A stretch of 7,963 nt of DNA from NCBI GenBank assembly GCA_937141995.1, contig CAKZQX010000437.1, forward strand, positions 1-7,963, read 5' to 3'. Under the pieces are notes generated by a model. The model saw nothing but the letters and a program-made list of their open reading frames with translations, did no database searches and was not told the origin of the DNA. This DNA is from an uncultured Chloroflexaceae bacterium (GTDB lineage: Bacteria > Chloroflexota > Chloroflexia > Chloroflexales > Chloroflexaceae). A program made the position numbers and the translations under genes. Positions 1-5,959 of this stretch are shown piece after piece; the first letter of the stretch is position 1; each line of letters opens with the position of its first letter.

Positions 1-567
1 GAGCGGGAGTGGGAGTTGATCCGCAAGCAGCGGAGCGATACGCTGCTGATGGAGATCGAGCGGGCGAAGAAGGAGCGGGATGCCCGCTTTGTTGAGGTAC
101 GGACGGCAATGAATAAGGCGCGCGAGGATGTGGCGCAGGTGTTGCAAGAGCGTGAAACCGAGGCGCAGAAGGTGCGCTGGGAGATCGAAGCAAAGGGCCA
201 GGCCACGCTAAAGTCTGCCGCGAACGAGGCACGCGCACTCAAGCATCTGGGGAAAGCCTACAAGGACAACCGCGCCGTGTTGCAGTATGAACTGACGCTG
301 CGCCGCCTGCAGGTCGCGGAGAAGCTGATGCAGAACGCGCCCCGACCGGTGCTGGTGAAGATGGAGGGTGGTGGCGACCAGTCGGCATTATCGACGTTGA
401 TCCTGGCGCAACTGCTGCCCACGATGGTGCATTCGACCGTGCCGACGGAAGTTGTCGGTAATGGAAATGGGAGCGCCCATCATGGACAGCGCCCCGAGAT
501 AACCGCTCAGTCCGCACAGATGTTACAAGGATTGCTTAATCAGGCTGGACAGCGCGGTCAGCAATAG
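1..567 (+). CDS. C-terminal part of a probable SPFH/band-7 (flotillin/prohibitin-like) protein
   Basis: The frame is open from the first base, so the start and N-terminal domain lie outside the window; 188 residues are visible. The first ~90 are highly charged and coiled-coil-like (Glu, Lys, Arg and Ala rich, e.g. EIERAKKERDARFVEV). A segment reading KAYKDNRAVLQYELTLRRLQ and AEKLMQNAPRPVLVKMEGG follows. That layout of a long helical region, a YKDN..L.YELTLRRL motif and a short beta-like VLVKMEGG stretch resembles the C-terminal half of SPFH proteins. These oligomerise on membranes and organise membrane microdomains. The last ~60 residues are Gly/Gln rich and low in complexity. The stop (TAG) is followed within two bases by repeat R1. 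The catalytic or membrane-anchor part is not visible, so another coiled-coil protein cannot be excluded. Confidence 0.6.
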   Translation, partial: EREWELIRKQRSDTLLMEIERAKKERDARFVEVRTAMNKAREDVAQVLQERETEAQKVRWEIEAKGQATLKSAANEARALKHLGKAYKDNRAVLQYELTLRRLQVAEKLMQNAPRPVLVKMEGGGDQSALSTLILAQLLPTMVHSTVPTEVVGNGNGSAHHGQRPEITAQSAQMLQGLLNQAGQRGQQ

Positions 568-568
568 A

Positions 569-787
569 TCAATAACGTACGTTACCGGTGTTACGCGGTT
601 GCTCGTTCAAACTGGACGTTTGATCCAGTGGAAGCCAGATTCGCCTCCGGCAGCATGGTACGGTTTGATCTTTTCCACACAACATTTGCACAAAGTGCAA
701 ATGTTGTGTGGAAAACAAGAAAATCTTCCGCCCTGCCGGAGGCGAAATTTCCTTTTGGGTACGCAACCGCGTAACTTGTGTCAATAA
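569..787 (+). repeat. Structured repeat R1 (R family, copy with central 21-bp hairpin)
   Basis: This non-coding element begins two bases after the SPFH stop. The left end is degenerate: ATAACGTACGTTACCGGTG, then TTACGCGGTT. The right end reads ACCGCGTAACTTGTGTCAAT, the inverted form of the family terminus. Inside are three nested structures: a small hairpin TCAAAC/GTTTGA (607-612 with 618-623); a perfect 14-bp inverted repeat (640-653 with 733-746, containing CGCCTCCGGCAG); and, within that pair, the central hairpin at 671-715. The layout matches R2, R3 and, without the central hairpin, R4. No convincing ORF lies in it; short frames here are chance readings of the palindromes. The terminal inverted repeats suggest a MITE-like origin. 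No transposase and no clear target duplication are visible. Confidence 0.8.
671..715. repeat. R1 central hairpin, 21-bp perfect stem, 3-nt loop
   Basis: Bases 671-691 pair perfectly with 695-715 around the loop AAA. The arm starts TTTTCCACAC and ends TTTGCAC at the loop. Stem and loop lengths are identical to those in R2 and R3 although the sequence differs. There is no U-tract after the stem, so it does not look like a simple terminator. Confidence 0.95.
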
Positions 788-990
788 TAGGAGTGACGCA
801 GTCCTTGACCTGGACGCTCATGTCGCCTCCGGCAGGGCGGAAGAAGCCATCTTTTGTCACAAACCTGTTGCACAGAGTGCAACAGGTTTGTGACAAAGAT
901 AAAAAAGTACCATGCTGACGCAGGCGAATCAGACTTCCATCGGGTGAAACGCCCGGTTTGCATGCTCACCGCGTAACTCCTGTCAATAAG
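783..990 (-). repeat. Structured repeat R2 (R family, inverted relative to R1)
   Basis: Read on the minus strand it starts TTATTGACAGGAGTTACGCG and continues with the family landmarks: GCATGCAAACC..GCGTTTC, GATTCGCCTGCGTCAGCATGGTAC, the central hairpin, CTTCCGCCCTGCCGGAGGCG, and a degenerate inner terminus near 783-800. The outer terminus (970-990 on the + strand, ACCGCGTAACTCCTGTCAAT) is well kept. The bracketing pair (823-835 with 914-926) carries two mismatches. R1 and R2 share the sequence TCAATAA at their junction, so they are joined tail to tail. R2 is closest to R6 at the right edge of the window; both have the AGGAGTTACGCGGT terminus and the ATGCAAACCGG block. Confidence 0.78.
853..897. 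repeat. R2 central hairpin, 21-bp perfect stem, 3-nt loop
   Basis: Bases 853-873 pair perfectly with 877-897 around the loop AGA. The arm starts TTTGTCACAAACC and ends GTTGCAC. With one bulged T (852) the stem extends three more pairs (849-851 with 898-900). Compared with the R1 arm, 15 of 21 positions are identical, and all six differences are matched by the complementary change on the other arm. Confidence 0.95.
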
Positions 991-1017
991 AAGAAGCTGT
1001 CATCAGCATTGTGCTGC

Positions 1018-1059
1018 AACAGCGCCCGCATGGTTAAACCATGCGGGCGCGCTGTTTTT
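1018..1059 (+). terminator. Strong rho-independent terminator, + direction
   Basis: AACAGC-GCCCGCATGGTT (1018-1035) pairs with AACCATGCGGGC and GCTGTT (1037-1056), with a two-base GC bulge, and runs straight into TTTTT (1055-1059). The U-tract is on the + strand. The nearest + gene is the SPFH gene ending at 567, so R1 and R2 lie between that gene and this terminator. On the minus strand the hairpin sits 22 bases after the transaldolase stop, but its 3' side (GCAGCAC) lacks Us, so it would serve that gene only weakly. Confidence 0.85.
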
Positions 1060-1081
1060 GTCAGAAATGGACGGTTCGGCG

Positions 1082-2464
1082 TTAGCTCTTCTTGGGCTTG
1101 TCCTGCCACTCCGGGTCGCGGTTACGGTTGCGCTGGGGGGGATAGGGATCAGTGGGCAGACTGCCGCGTGACTCAGTGTTGCGCTGGTACAACGAGGTGT
1201 CATCGGCGGGAGGCGAGTCATACCCGGTTGCACCGTCGCCCGCGCCCGTCTCAAAAGATGTATTAAATGCGCTTGATAGCTGCTTCTGAGACGACTGGCC
1301 TTGCTGCTGCCCCAGCTTCTGCTCAATGGCGGCGATCAGGTTGTCATAGGAAGTGGCGAATTTCTTGACGCCTTCATCCTCAAGTTGCTGCGTGACGGCG
1401 TCATAGTTGATGCCTTCTTCCTTGAGGAGGGACAGAACGGCCAGGGCATCGTTGATATGCTCATCAATCGTGCGCCGTACTTCGCCATGATCCTGTAGTG
1501 CTTCCAGGGTCTGCGGCGGCAGTGAGTTGATTGTGTCCGGGCCAATGAGTGACTCAACATAGTAGACATCGCGGTAGTCCGGGTTCTTGGTGCTGGTACT
1601 GGCCCAGAGTACCCGCTGTGGACGCGCGCCATGTTGCTTGAGTTGCTGGAAGCGCTCGCTGCTGAAGACTTCCTGGAAGCGCGCATAGGCGGCTTTGGCA
1701 TTGGCGACAGCCGCTTTCCCGCGCAGCGACTGCAACCGCTCCTGGCGAGCGGCATCGCCATTGGCCTGCGCGATCTTCTCGTCAAGCAGGTTATCAACCA
1801 GGGTATCAACGCGGCTCACGAAGAATGATGCAACGGAGGCGATCCGATCAATCGGCCGGCCCTGTGACTGGCGTTCCTCCAGCGCTTCGATGTAGCTCCA
1901 CATCACGCGCTCGTGATTCTCCAGTGAGAAGAGCAGCGTGATGTTGATGTTCAGCCCCTCGCGCAGCAACTGCTCAACGGCGGGAATACCCGCTTCGGTG
2001 CCGGGCACCTTGACCATCAGGTTAGGACGGTCTACCGCCTGCCAGAGCCGCCGCGCCTCGGAAATCGTGGCATCAGTTTTGTGGGCCAGGTCAGGCGCTA
2101 CCTCAATCGAGACAAAGCCATCCTGCCCGTTCGTGCGCTCATAGAGCGGCAGAAAGCGGTCGCAAGCCTCCTGAATATCGGTAATCTCCAGCTTCTCGAA
2201 GATTGTACCGGCGTCGTGTCCATCCTGCGCCAGCGCCTGGATCTGCTCATCATAATCACTGCCGGCGGAGATGGCCTGCTCAAAGATGGTCGGGTTGGAG
2301 GTCATCCCCCGGATGCCATCCTGCTCGATCATCTGCTGAAGTTCGCCACTCCGTACCAGCGAACGGGTAATGTAGTCGAGCCAGATACTCTGTCCTGCCT
2401 CGAGGATGGCCGCCGGCGGATTGGTCTGGGTCTGCTGAGCACCTGATGTATTTGTTGTTGTCAT
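1082..2464 (-). CDS. tal: Transaldolase with a hydrophilic C-terminal extension
   Basis: This 460-residue protein should transfer the dihydroxyacetone unit between sedoheptulose-7-phosphate and glyceraldehyde-3-phosphate in the cytosolic non-oxidative pentose phosphate pathway. The first transaldolase signature is GMTSNPTIF (residues 53-61). The second, LMVKVPGTEAGIPAVEQL (149-166), contains the Schiff-base lysine, Lys152. NINITLLFS (172-180) and WASTSTKNPDY (287-297) are also typical. The catalytic body ends near residue 382, as expected for long transaldolases. The last ~78 residues (EQKLGQQQGQSSQ onward, to DKPKKS) are Gln, Ser, Pro, Asp and Arg rich, look disordered, and lie outside the family fold. 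I chose the ATG at 2464 over one 19 codons upstream because AAAGGAG lies 8 bases before it and the sequence between the two starts looks like leader DNA. Confidence 0.95.
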   Translation of the reverse strand: MTTTNTSGAQQTQTNPPAAILEAGQSIWLDYITRSLVRSGELQQMIEQDGIRGMTSNPTIFEQAISAGSDYDEQIQALAQDGHDAGTIFEKLEITDIQEACDRFLPLYERTNGQDGFVSIEVAPDLAHKTDATISEARRLWQAVDRPNLMVKVPGTEAGIPAVEQLLREGLNINITLLFSLENHERVMWSYIEALEERQSQGRPIDRIASVASFFVSRVDTLVDNLLDEKIAQANGDAARQERLQSLRGKAAVANAKAAYARFQEVFSSERFQQLKQHGARPQRVLWASTSTKNPDYRDVYYVESLIGPDTINSLPPQTLEALQDHGEVRRTIDEHINDALAVLSLLKEEGINYDAVTQQLEDEGVKKFATSYDNLIAAIEQKLGQQQGQSSQKQLSSAFNTSFETGAGDGATGYDSPPADDTSLYQRNTESRGSLPTDPYPPQRNRNRDPEWQDKPKKS

Positions 2465-2472
2465 TGTTGTTA

Positions 2473-2479
2473 CTCCTTT
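2473..2479 (-). promoter_or_regulatory. Ribosome binding site deciding the transaldolase start
   Basis: AAAGGAG lies 8 bases upstream of the ATG at 2464. The in-frame ATG at 2521 has no comparable site, so the shorter protein is preferred. Confidence 0.85.
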
Positions 2480-2555
2480 CTCACCGTTGGTTGCTTCTAT
2501 GGAAGCATAACGAACCGTCACGTTGTGTGAGTTTGTCTACAGAGAGAACAGACAA

Positions 2556-2611
2556 ACACAGAACAAACCAGTTGTCTGATAACGGTGCGTCGGGTGCGCT
2601 TTGTTCTGTGT
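2556..2611. repeat. 12-bp inverted repeat with 32-base spacer upstream of transaldolase
   Basis: ACACAGAACAAA (2556-2567) is perfectly inverted at 2600-2611. A smaller pair, GTTTGTC (2531-2537) with GACAAAC (2551-2557), abuts it. Both lie about 70-150 bases upstream of the transaldolase start, where promoter elements or an operator could be. I see no convincing -35/-10 pair. The rest of the 291-base spacer between transaldolase and the rhodanese gene (2612-2755) has no gene that I can support. Confidence 0.55.
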
Positions 2612-2675
2612 TCGCTATAACCCTGTCGTGCGATTCGGGCGTATGTGTATAAAGCAGTCAGTCATGATCTCCGTC

Positions 2676-2692
2676 GCAAGATACGTGCCGGC
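2676..2692 (+). repeat. 17-bp copy of the hairpin arm found upstream of the YflT gene
   Basis: GCAAGATACGTGCCGGC here is the exact reverse complement of 5103-5119, about 2.4 kb away. Here it stands alone, without a partner arm of the same sequence. The neighbouring bases form a weak GGCGGAG/CTCCCGCC stem (about 2690-2715), just past the stop of the rhodanese gene, with no U-tract. Confidence 0.7.
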
Positions 2693-2755
2693 GGAGTAGG
2701 GCTGCTCCCGCCGCGTTCACTGCTTCGGGAATAACCGCTACGCACACTTCGGCAA

Positions 2756-4138
2756 CTACTCGAGCGGGAAGTCGGCGGAGGTCCAGGCACTCATGCTGCC
2801 GGGGATGTTGTAGACCTCCTGGAAGCCATGCCGCTGGAGGATGCTGGCGGCCATGCCGGCGCGGAAGCCGCTACCGCAGTAGGTCGCCACCGGTTGCTGC
2901 CGATCCAGTAGCTCCAGGCGTTCCTCGACGTAGGGCAGGTAGATGTGCTGTGCGGCGGGGATGTGCCCCTGCTCCCACTCGCTATCGCTACGCACATCGA
3001 GGATCTGCATTCCGCGCCGCGCCTTGAGTTGCTCGCGTAGTTCGTGGATGCTGACCTGGGGCGTACGGGCAAAGATCGCTCCGGCCTCAAACCAGGTGCG
3101 CATCCCCTGGCGCAGGTAGCCGACGATGTTGTCATACCCGATCCGCCGCAGATGCCGGTGGGCCGTATCGATCTCTGCTGCGTCACCGAGAACCAGCAGA
3201 ATGCGCTGCTCCGGTTGCAGCAGCCAGCCGACCCACATCGGGAAGGCATCCCGCAGCGGAATGTTGATCGCTCCCGGAATGTGCCCACCGCCGAAGGCGG
3301 CCAGTTCACGCGTGTCCACGACAATGGTGCCGGGCTGGTCGATCTGCTCACGGAAGGCGGCAACATCAAGCGCCGGCAGGTGCGGCAGGTAGCCAAGCAG
3401 GGCCGGTCCCTCGGCGTTGATCTTTTTCATGAAGGGGTAGTAACGTGGCGCGGGTGAGAGTGATCCCAGCACCTGCCGGGCAAACTCATCCACGTTACGC
3501 GCCTGGAAAATGCCGTTGTGGCGGCGCTCATAGCCAATGGTGCTGGTAGGCCGGTCACCGATGCCGGCACCACAGGGCGAGCCTTCGCCGTGGGCCGGGT
3601 AGATGATAATCTCGTCGCCCAGCTTGAGCAGCTTGTTGTGCAGCGAGTGGTACAACTGCCGGGTCAACTGCTCCTCAGTGTCTTCGCCCAGCAGATCGGG
3701 GCGGCCAACTTCACCCGCGAAGAGGGTGTCGCCCGTAAAAACACCCCAATTTGCCGGGGCTCCCAGACCGCCACGCACTATGAAGGAGACATGCTCCGGC
3801 GTATGGCCGGGGGTGTGCAGCACTTCCAGCGTGAGCGGGCCAAGTTCCAGCGTATCACCCTCATGCAGGGGGCGGTAGTCAAACCCATAGTCATCGGATG
3901 CGCCGCCATAGATCGGCGCGCCGGTCTGGGCGGCCAGGTCGCGGCTACCCGAAACAAAATCGGCGTGAATATGCGTCTCCAGGATATGGGTGATCCGCAC
4001 GCCATTCGCCTGGGCTATCTCAAGATAAACCTCAACATCGCGGCGGGGGTCGATCACGGCGCAGATGCCGGTATGTTCATCGCCGATAACATACGAGAAA
4101 TGCGAAACTCCTTCGGATTTAACTGTTTCAAAAAGCAT
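2756..4138 (-). CDS. Metallo-beta-lactamase fold / double rhodanese protein, probable persulfide dioxygenase-sulfurtransferase (CstB-like)
   Basis: This 460-residue protein has an N-terminal MBL domain (about 1-240) and two rhodanese domains (about 255-355 and 362-460). The metal site is visible as HIHADF (56-61), TPGHTPEH (109-116), GDTLF (136-140) and PAHG (181-184). By analogy with ETHE1, His56, His112 and Asp137 would bind a single iron. The phenylalanine replacing the last His of HxHxDH is usual in the CstB-type branch, which oxidises low-molecular-weight persulfides. The first rhodanese domain lacks a cysteine in its active loop (LLVLGDAAE, 314-322), so it is probably structural. The second has Cys421 in the loop YCGSGFR. 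The expected role is sulfide/persulfide detoxification in the cytosol. AAAGGA lies 9 bases before the ATG. Linked sulfide:quinone reductase or regulator genes are not seen here. Confidence 0.9.
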   Translation of the reverse strand: MLFETVKSEGVSHFSYVIGDEHTGICAVIDPRRDVEVYLEIAQANGVRITHILETHIHADFVSGSRDLAAQTGAPIYGGASDDYGFDYRPLHEGDTLELGPLTLEVLHTPGHTPEHVSFIVRGGLGAPANWGVFTGDTLFAGEVGRPDLLGEDTEEQLTRQLYHSLHNKLLKLGDEIIIYPAHGEGSPCGAGIGDRPTSTIGYERRHNGIFQARNVDEFARQVLGSLSPAPRYYPFMKKINAEGPALLGYLPHLPALDVAAFREQIDQPGTIVVDTRELAAFGGGHIPGAINIPLRDAFPMWVGWLLQPEQRILLVLGDAAEIDTAHRHLRRIGYDNIVGYLRQGMRTWFEAGAIFARTPQVSIHELREQLKARRGMQILDVRSDSEWEQGHIPAAQHIYLPYVEERLELLDRQQPVATYCGSGFRAGMAASILQRHGFQEVYNIPGSMSAWTSADFPLE

Positions 4139-4147
4139 TGCTATGTA

Positions 4148-4153
4148 TCCTTT
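4148..4153 (-). promoter_or_regulatory. Ribosome binding site of the MBL/rhodanese gene
   Basis: AAAGGA, 9 bases before the ATG at 4138, supports this start. The N-terminus MLFETVKSEG also fits the beginning of the MBL domain. Confidence 0.7.
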
Positions 4154-4168
4154 CTTCTCTCCACCGCT

Positions 4169-4205
4169 AAAAACCGTTCTCCCGCAGGCGGCAATCCTGC
4201 GGGAG
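4169..4205 (-). terminator. Probable terminator between the small membrane protein gene and the MBL/rhodanese gene
   Basis: A perfect 9-bp inverted repeat CTCCCGCAG/CTGCGGGAG (4179-4187 with 4197-4205, 9-base loop) lies between two minus-strand genes. On the minus strand, five bases after the stem comes TTTTT (4169-4173). The offset U-tract makes termination plausible but not certain. If it works, the MBL/rhodanese gene is transcribed separately or at a lower level than its upstream neighbour. Confidence 0.5.
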
Positions 4206-4247
4206 ATGTATGTTCAGGAGTGATGAAATGGGCGGCGACCCGGCAAT

Positions 4248-4649
4248 TTAGCGACTCCGGGACAGGGCAGTGTCAATCGCGTTGGCGGTATGCTCGGCCT
4301 GCGTCGGGTCGGAGAGATGCAGCATTGCCGTCTGGCCGTCCTTGTGCTTCATGCGGATGGTGTAGCGCGTCCGCACCGTGACCATCAGCACAATGCCGGC
4401 GATGATCAAGGCGATCCCACCGATTAGCGGAGTCAGCAGCAGTCCCTGCCAGACCAGGTAGCCCGCGATAGTAATCACAATGCCCAGAGCAAGCAGCGCA
4501 ATGCCATAGCTGCGCCGCAGAATGGGCGGATCGAGTGCTACCGCATCGATGTCGCTGGTGTTGTAAGTGCGGTCCTCCGCGATAACTTTATCCTCAGTAA
4601 CCAGAATATTCTCGTGGCGGTGCAGTACATTCTCGCTGGTTACGGTCAT
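4248..4649 (-). CDS. Small two-helix membrane protein of unknown function (DUF6232-like)
   Basis: This is a 133-residue protein. Residues 1-45 are hydrophilic with short beta-like strands (ENILVTEDKVIAEDRTYN, then DIDAVAL). Two hydrophobic helices follow (about 49-68 and 72-93), joined by a very short turn, and then a basic segment RTRYTIRMKHKDG and a soluble tail ending ALSRSR. This order (strands, helical hairpin, strands, short helix) resembles the DUF6232 group of uncharacterised membrane proteins; the family call comes from memory of its layout. GGAGGG lies 7 bases before the ATG. The gene precedes the MBL/rhodanese gene on the same strand with a 109-base gap that contains a likely terminator, so a shared operon is uncertain. 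Confidence 0.75.
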   Translation of the reverse strand: MTVTSENVLHRHENILVTEDKVIAEDRTYNTSDIDAVALDPPILRRSYGIALLALGIVITIAGYLVWQGLLLTPLIGGIALIIAGIVLMVTVRTRYTIRMKHKDGQTAMLHLSDPTQAEHTANAIDTALSRSR

Positions 4650-4687
4650 TATGAAACCCTCCGTTCTAGTAGTTCACACTTGTGTCA

Positions 4688-4948
4688 GAGACTGTCTGAA
4701 AAGGTGGTTCGCGTCGGTCACACGTCCATGATGGTTGCACTGATACCGGACAGCGTCCCAGGAGTCCCGGCTTCAGCCGGTGTTCGGACGGAACCGGCTG
4801 AAGCCGGGACTCCCGTGCTGGGGCCGTGCGGGAGCGATCTCCATCCATCTCCCCCTATCCAGACTCTTGTTCACGAGCGCTCTCGCATGACGGGTGGGAC
4901 GGGGTGCCAGATCAACATCCCCATGACAAACCCTTTTCAGACAGTCTC
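4688..4948. mobile_element. M1: complete 261-bp MITE with IS5/IS1031-like ends
   Basis: The terminal inverted repeats are perfect: GAGACTGTCTGAAAAGG (4688-4704) with 4932-4948. TCA flanks both sides (4685-4687 and 4949-4951), a 3-bp duplication of TNA form. That target and GAG-type ends fit the IS1031 branch of the IS5 family; the family link is from general knowledge. No transposase is encoded. In the middle, 4761-4781 and 4793-4813 form a perfect 21-bp stem around an 11-base loop (GGAGTCCCGGCTTCAGCCGG and one more base). Short frames crossing it are not credible genes. A second, truncated copy is at 6382-6533. Confidence 0.8.
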
Positions 4949-5053
4949 TCAGGCTCACTTACTCAGCGGGGATGCAGGATGGTGAGGATTGATGATGTAT
5001 ATGGGCAACATGATCCTGCCCCGACGTGCGCCATTTTGCCTTGTTGTTAGTCC

Positions 5054-5120
5054 AGCAAGATGTGTGCCGGCCGCAGATTCGCCCATACTAACGCCATCGA
5101 CTGCCGGCACGTATCTTGCT
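5054..5120. repeat. 18-bp hairpin upstream of the YflT gene
   Basis: AGCAAGATGTGTGCCGGC (5054-5071) faces GCCGGCACGTATCTTGCT (5103-5120) across a 31-base loop. The only two non-Watson-Crick positions are G-U/U-G pairs if read as + strand RNA. It ends 73 bases before the YflT start, so it may lie in that gene's leader or be a decayed mobile palindrome. A 17-base copy of one arm is at 2676-2692. Nothing else in 4949-5193 can be supported as a gene. Confidence 0.65.
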
Positions 5121-5193
5121 GCTTCGTAGGACAAATAGATCATAGTGCGAATGTTTCCGGTCGTGAAGGAATGAAGGAAAAGAGGTATAGAGC

Positions 5194-5709
5194 ATGAAGA
5201 CAGTCATCGGACTCTTTGAGTCACAGCAGCAGGCCGAACAGGCCAGCAACAATCTGCATGATCTGGGCTTTGCCCGTGAAGATATAGGCGTCGTGGCGCG
5301 CGACACTGTCGTCAAGGAGCGTGAGGTCGGGCAGGAGGAGCGCCCGATTGCCGGCGGCGTAGGTAGTGGCGCGGTTGGCGGCACTGCCGTCGGCGGTCTG
5401 GGTGGGCTGCTGGTTGGCCTGGGGACGGTTGTTATTCCCGGCATTGGTCCGGCGGTCGCGGCGGGCACGCTGCTTACGACTGTGGGAACAACCGCAGCCG
5501 GTGCGGGTATTGGCGCGGCGGCCGGTGGCCTGATCGGCGCGCTGGTCGGATCGGGTGTCCCGGAGGAGGATGCGCAGATCTACAGCGAGGGCGTGAAGCA
5601 GGGTGGCATCCTCGTCACTGTTCAGGCTGATGATGAGCGGTCTGATGCGGCCAGTGATGTGATGCAGCGCGCTGAGGCGGTTGATATCAAAAAGCAGCGC
5701 GAGGGGTAG
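5194..5709 (+). CDS. General stress protein with YflT-type domain and glycine zipper
   Basis: This is a 171-residue protein. Residues 1-37 (MKTVIGLFESQQQAEQA, then LHDLGFAREDIGVVARD) form the typical start of heat-induced YflT-type proteins: a strand, a helix binding residues Q and E, then DIGVV. Residues 52-121 are a long Gly/Ala zipper (GGVGSGAVGGTAVGG, then AAGAGIGAAAGGLIGALVG) able to insert in or cross a membrane. Residues 122-165 (GVPEEDAQIYSEGVKQGG, then LVTVQADD) complete the two-part fold. The family is linked to stress responses, but its molecular activity is unknown. The start is supported by AAAAGAGG, whose GAGG ends 8 bases before the ATG. The upstream spacer holds the 5054-5120 hairpin and M1; no clear promoter is seen. 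Confidence 0.85.
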   Translation: MKTVIGLFESQQQAEQASNNLHDLGFAREDIGVVARDTVVKEREVGQEERPIAGGVGSGAVGGTAVGGLGGLLVGLGTVVIPGIGPAVAAGTLLTTVGTTAAGAGIGAAAGGLIGALVGSGVPEEDAQIYSEGVKQGGILVTVQADDERSDAASDVMQRAEAVDIKKQREG

Positions 5710-5837
5710 TACGGTTGGATTTGGTACGGCATACGGACGCGCTTCTACTGGTCTTCAGGGAGGATGGCAAAATCACCCGGTTCCGGGGCTACTACGATAC
5801 GCGCCAGATCAGCCGGAAGGTTGGCGGGGCGACGTAG
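5709..5837 (+). pseudogene. 3' remnant of an NTF2/SnoaL-like gene
   Basis: The frame from 5709 reads DALLLVFREDGKITRFRGYY followed by DTRQISRKVGGAT and TAG at 5835-5837. LVFREDGKITRFRGYYDTR looks like the last two strands of a SnoaL/NTF2-like domain, where a hydrophobic strand, DGKI and a YYD turn are usual. Only about 40 residues remain, with no domain start or ribosome binding site, and the piece begins at the very end of the YflT gene. It is probably the tail of a gene mostly lost by deletion. The motif is short, so a chance match is possible. Confidence 0.45.
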
Positions 5838-5873
5838 CATTGCCACGGGTTCTGCCGCAATACGGTGCGCTAT

Positions 5874-5906
5874 AACTGCCTCCAGGTTCTACACCTGGGG
5901 GCAGTT
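5874..5906. terminator. Hairpin after the YflT gene and NTF2 remnant, possible terminator
   Basis: AACTGCCTCCAGGT (5874-5887) pairs with ACCTGGGGGCAGTT (5893-5906) around TCTAC, with one G-U pair out of 14. No U-tract follows on either strand (GTGTATGGGG on +), so termination is possible but not shown. 5907-5959 holds nothing recognisable. Confidence 0.4.
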
Positions 5907-5959
5907 GTGTATGGGGCAGTGGCATACAACTTGCTGCGCTTGCTGTGATAGTACTACTG

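Noticed and set aside
671..715. R1-R3 central hairpins as ordinary rho-independent terminators
   Set aside because: The Ts and As are inside the stems, stems are too AT-rich at the base, and no U-tract follows.
591..896. Open frames of 60-100 codons on both strands across R1 and R2
   Set aside because: They run through perfect palindromes and terminal repeats, have no ribosome binding sites and look alike only because the repeats are alike.
569..990. R1 and R2 as CRISPR repeats or an integron attC pair
   Set aside because: No regular spacers, copies are in opposite orientation and about 200 bp long, and neither cas genes nor an integrase is in the window.
2465..2521. Upstream ATG at 2521 as transaldolase start
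   Set aside because: The extra 19 residues have no family similarity, and the strong ribosome binding site sits before the ATG at 2464.
3518..4381. 287-codon frame on the + strand opposite the MBL/rhodanese gene
   Set aside because: It is the antisense shadow of a clearly conserved gene and shows no domain of its own.
4614..5050. Frames through M1 as a small transposase
   Set aside because: They lack any DDE-like motif and change frame across the internal palindrome; the element is only 261 bp.
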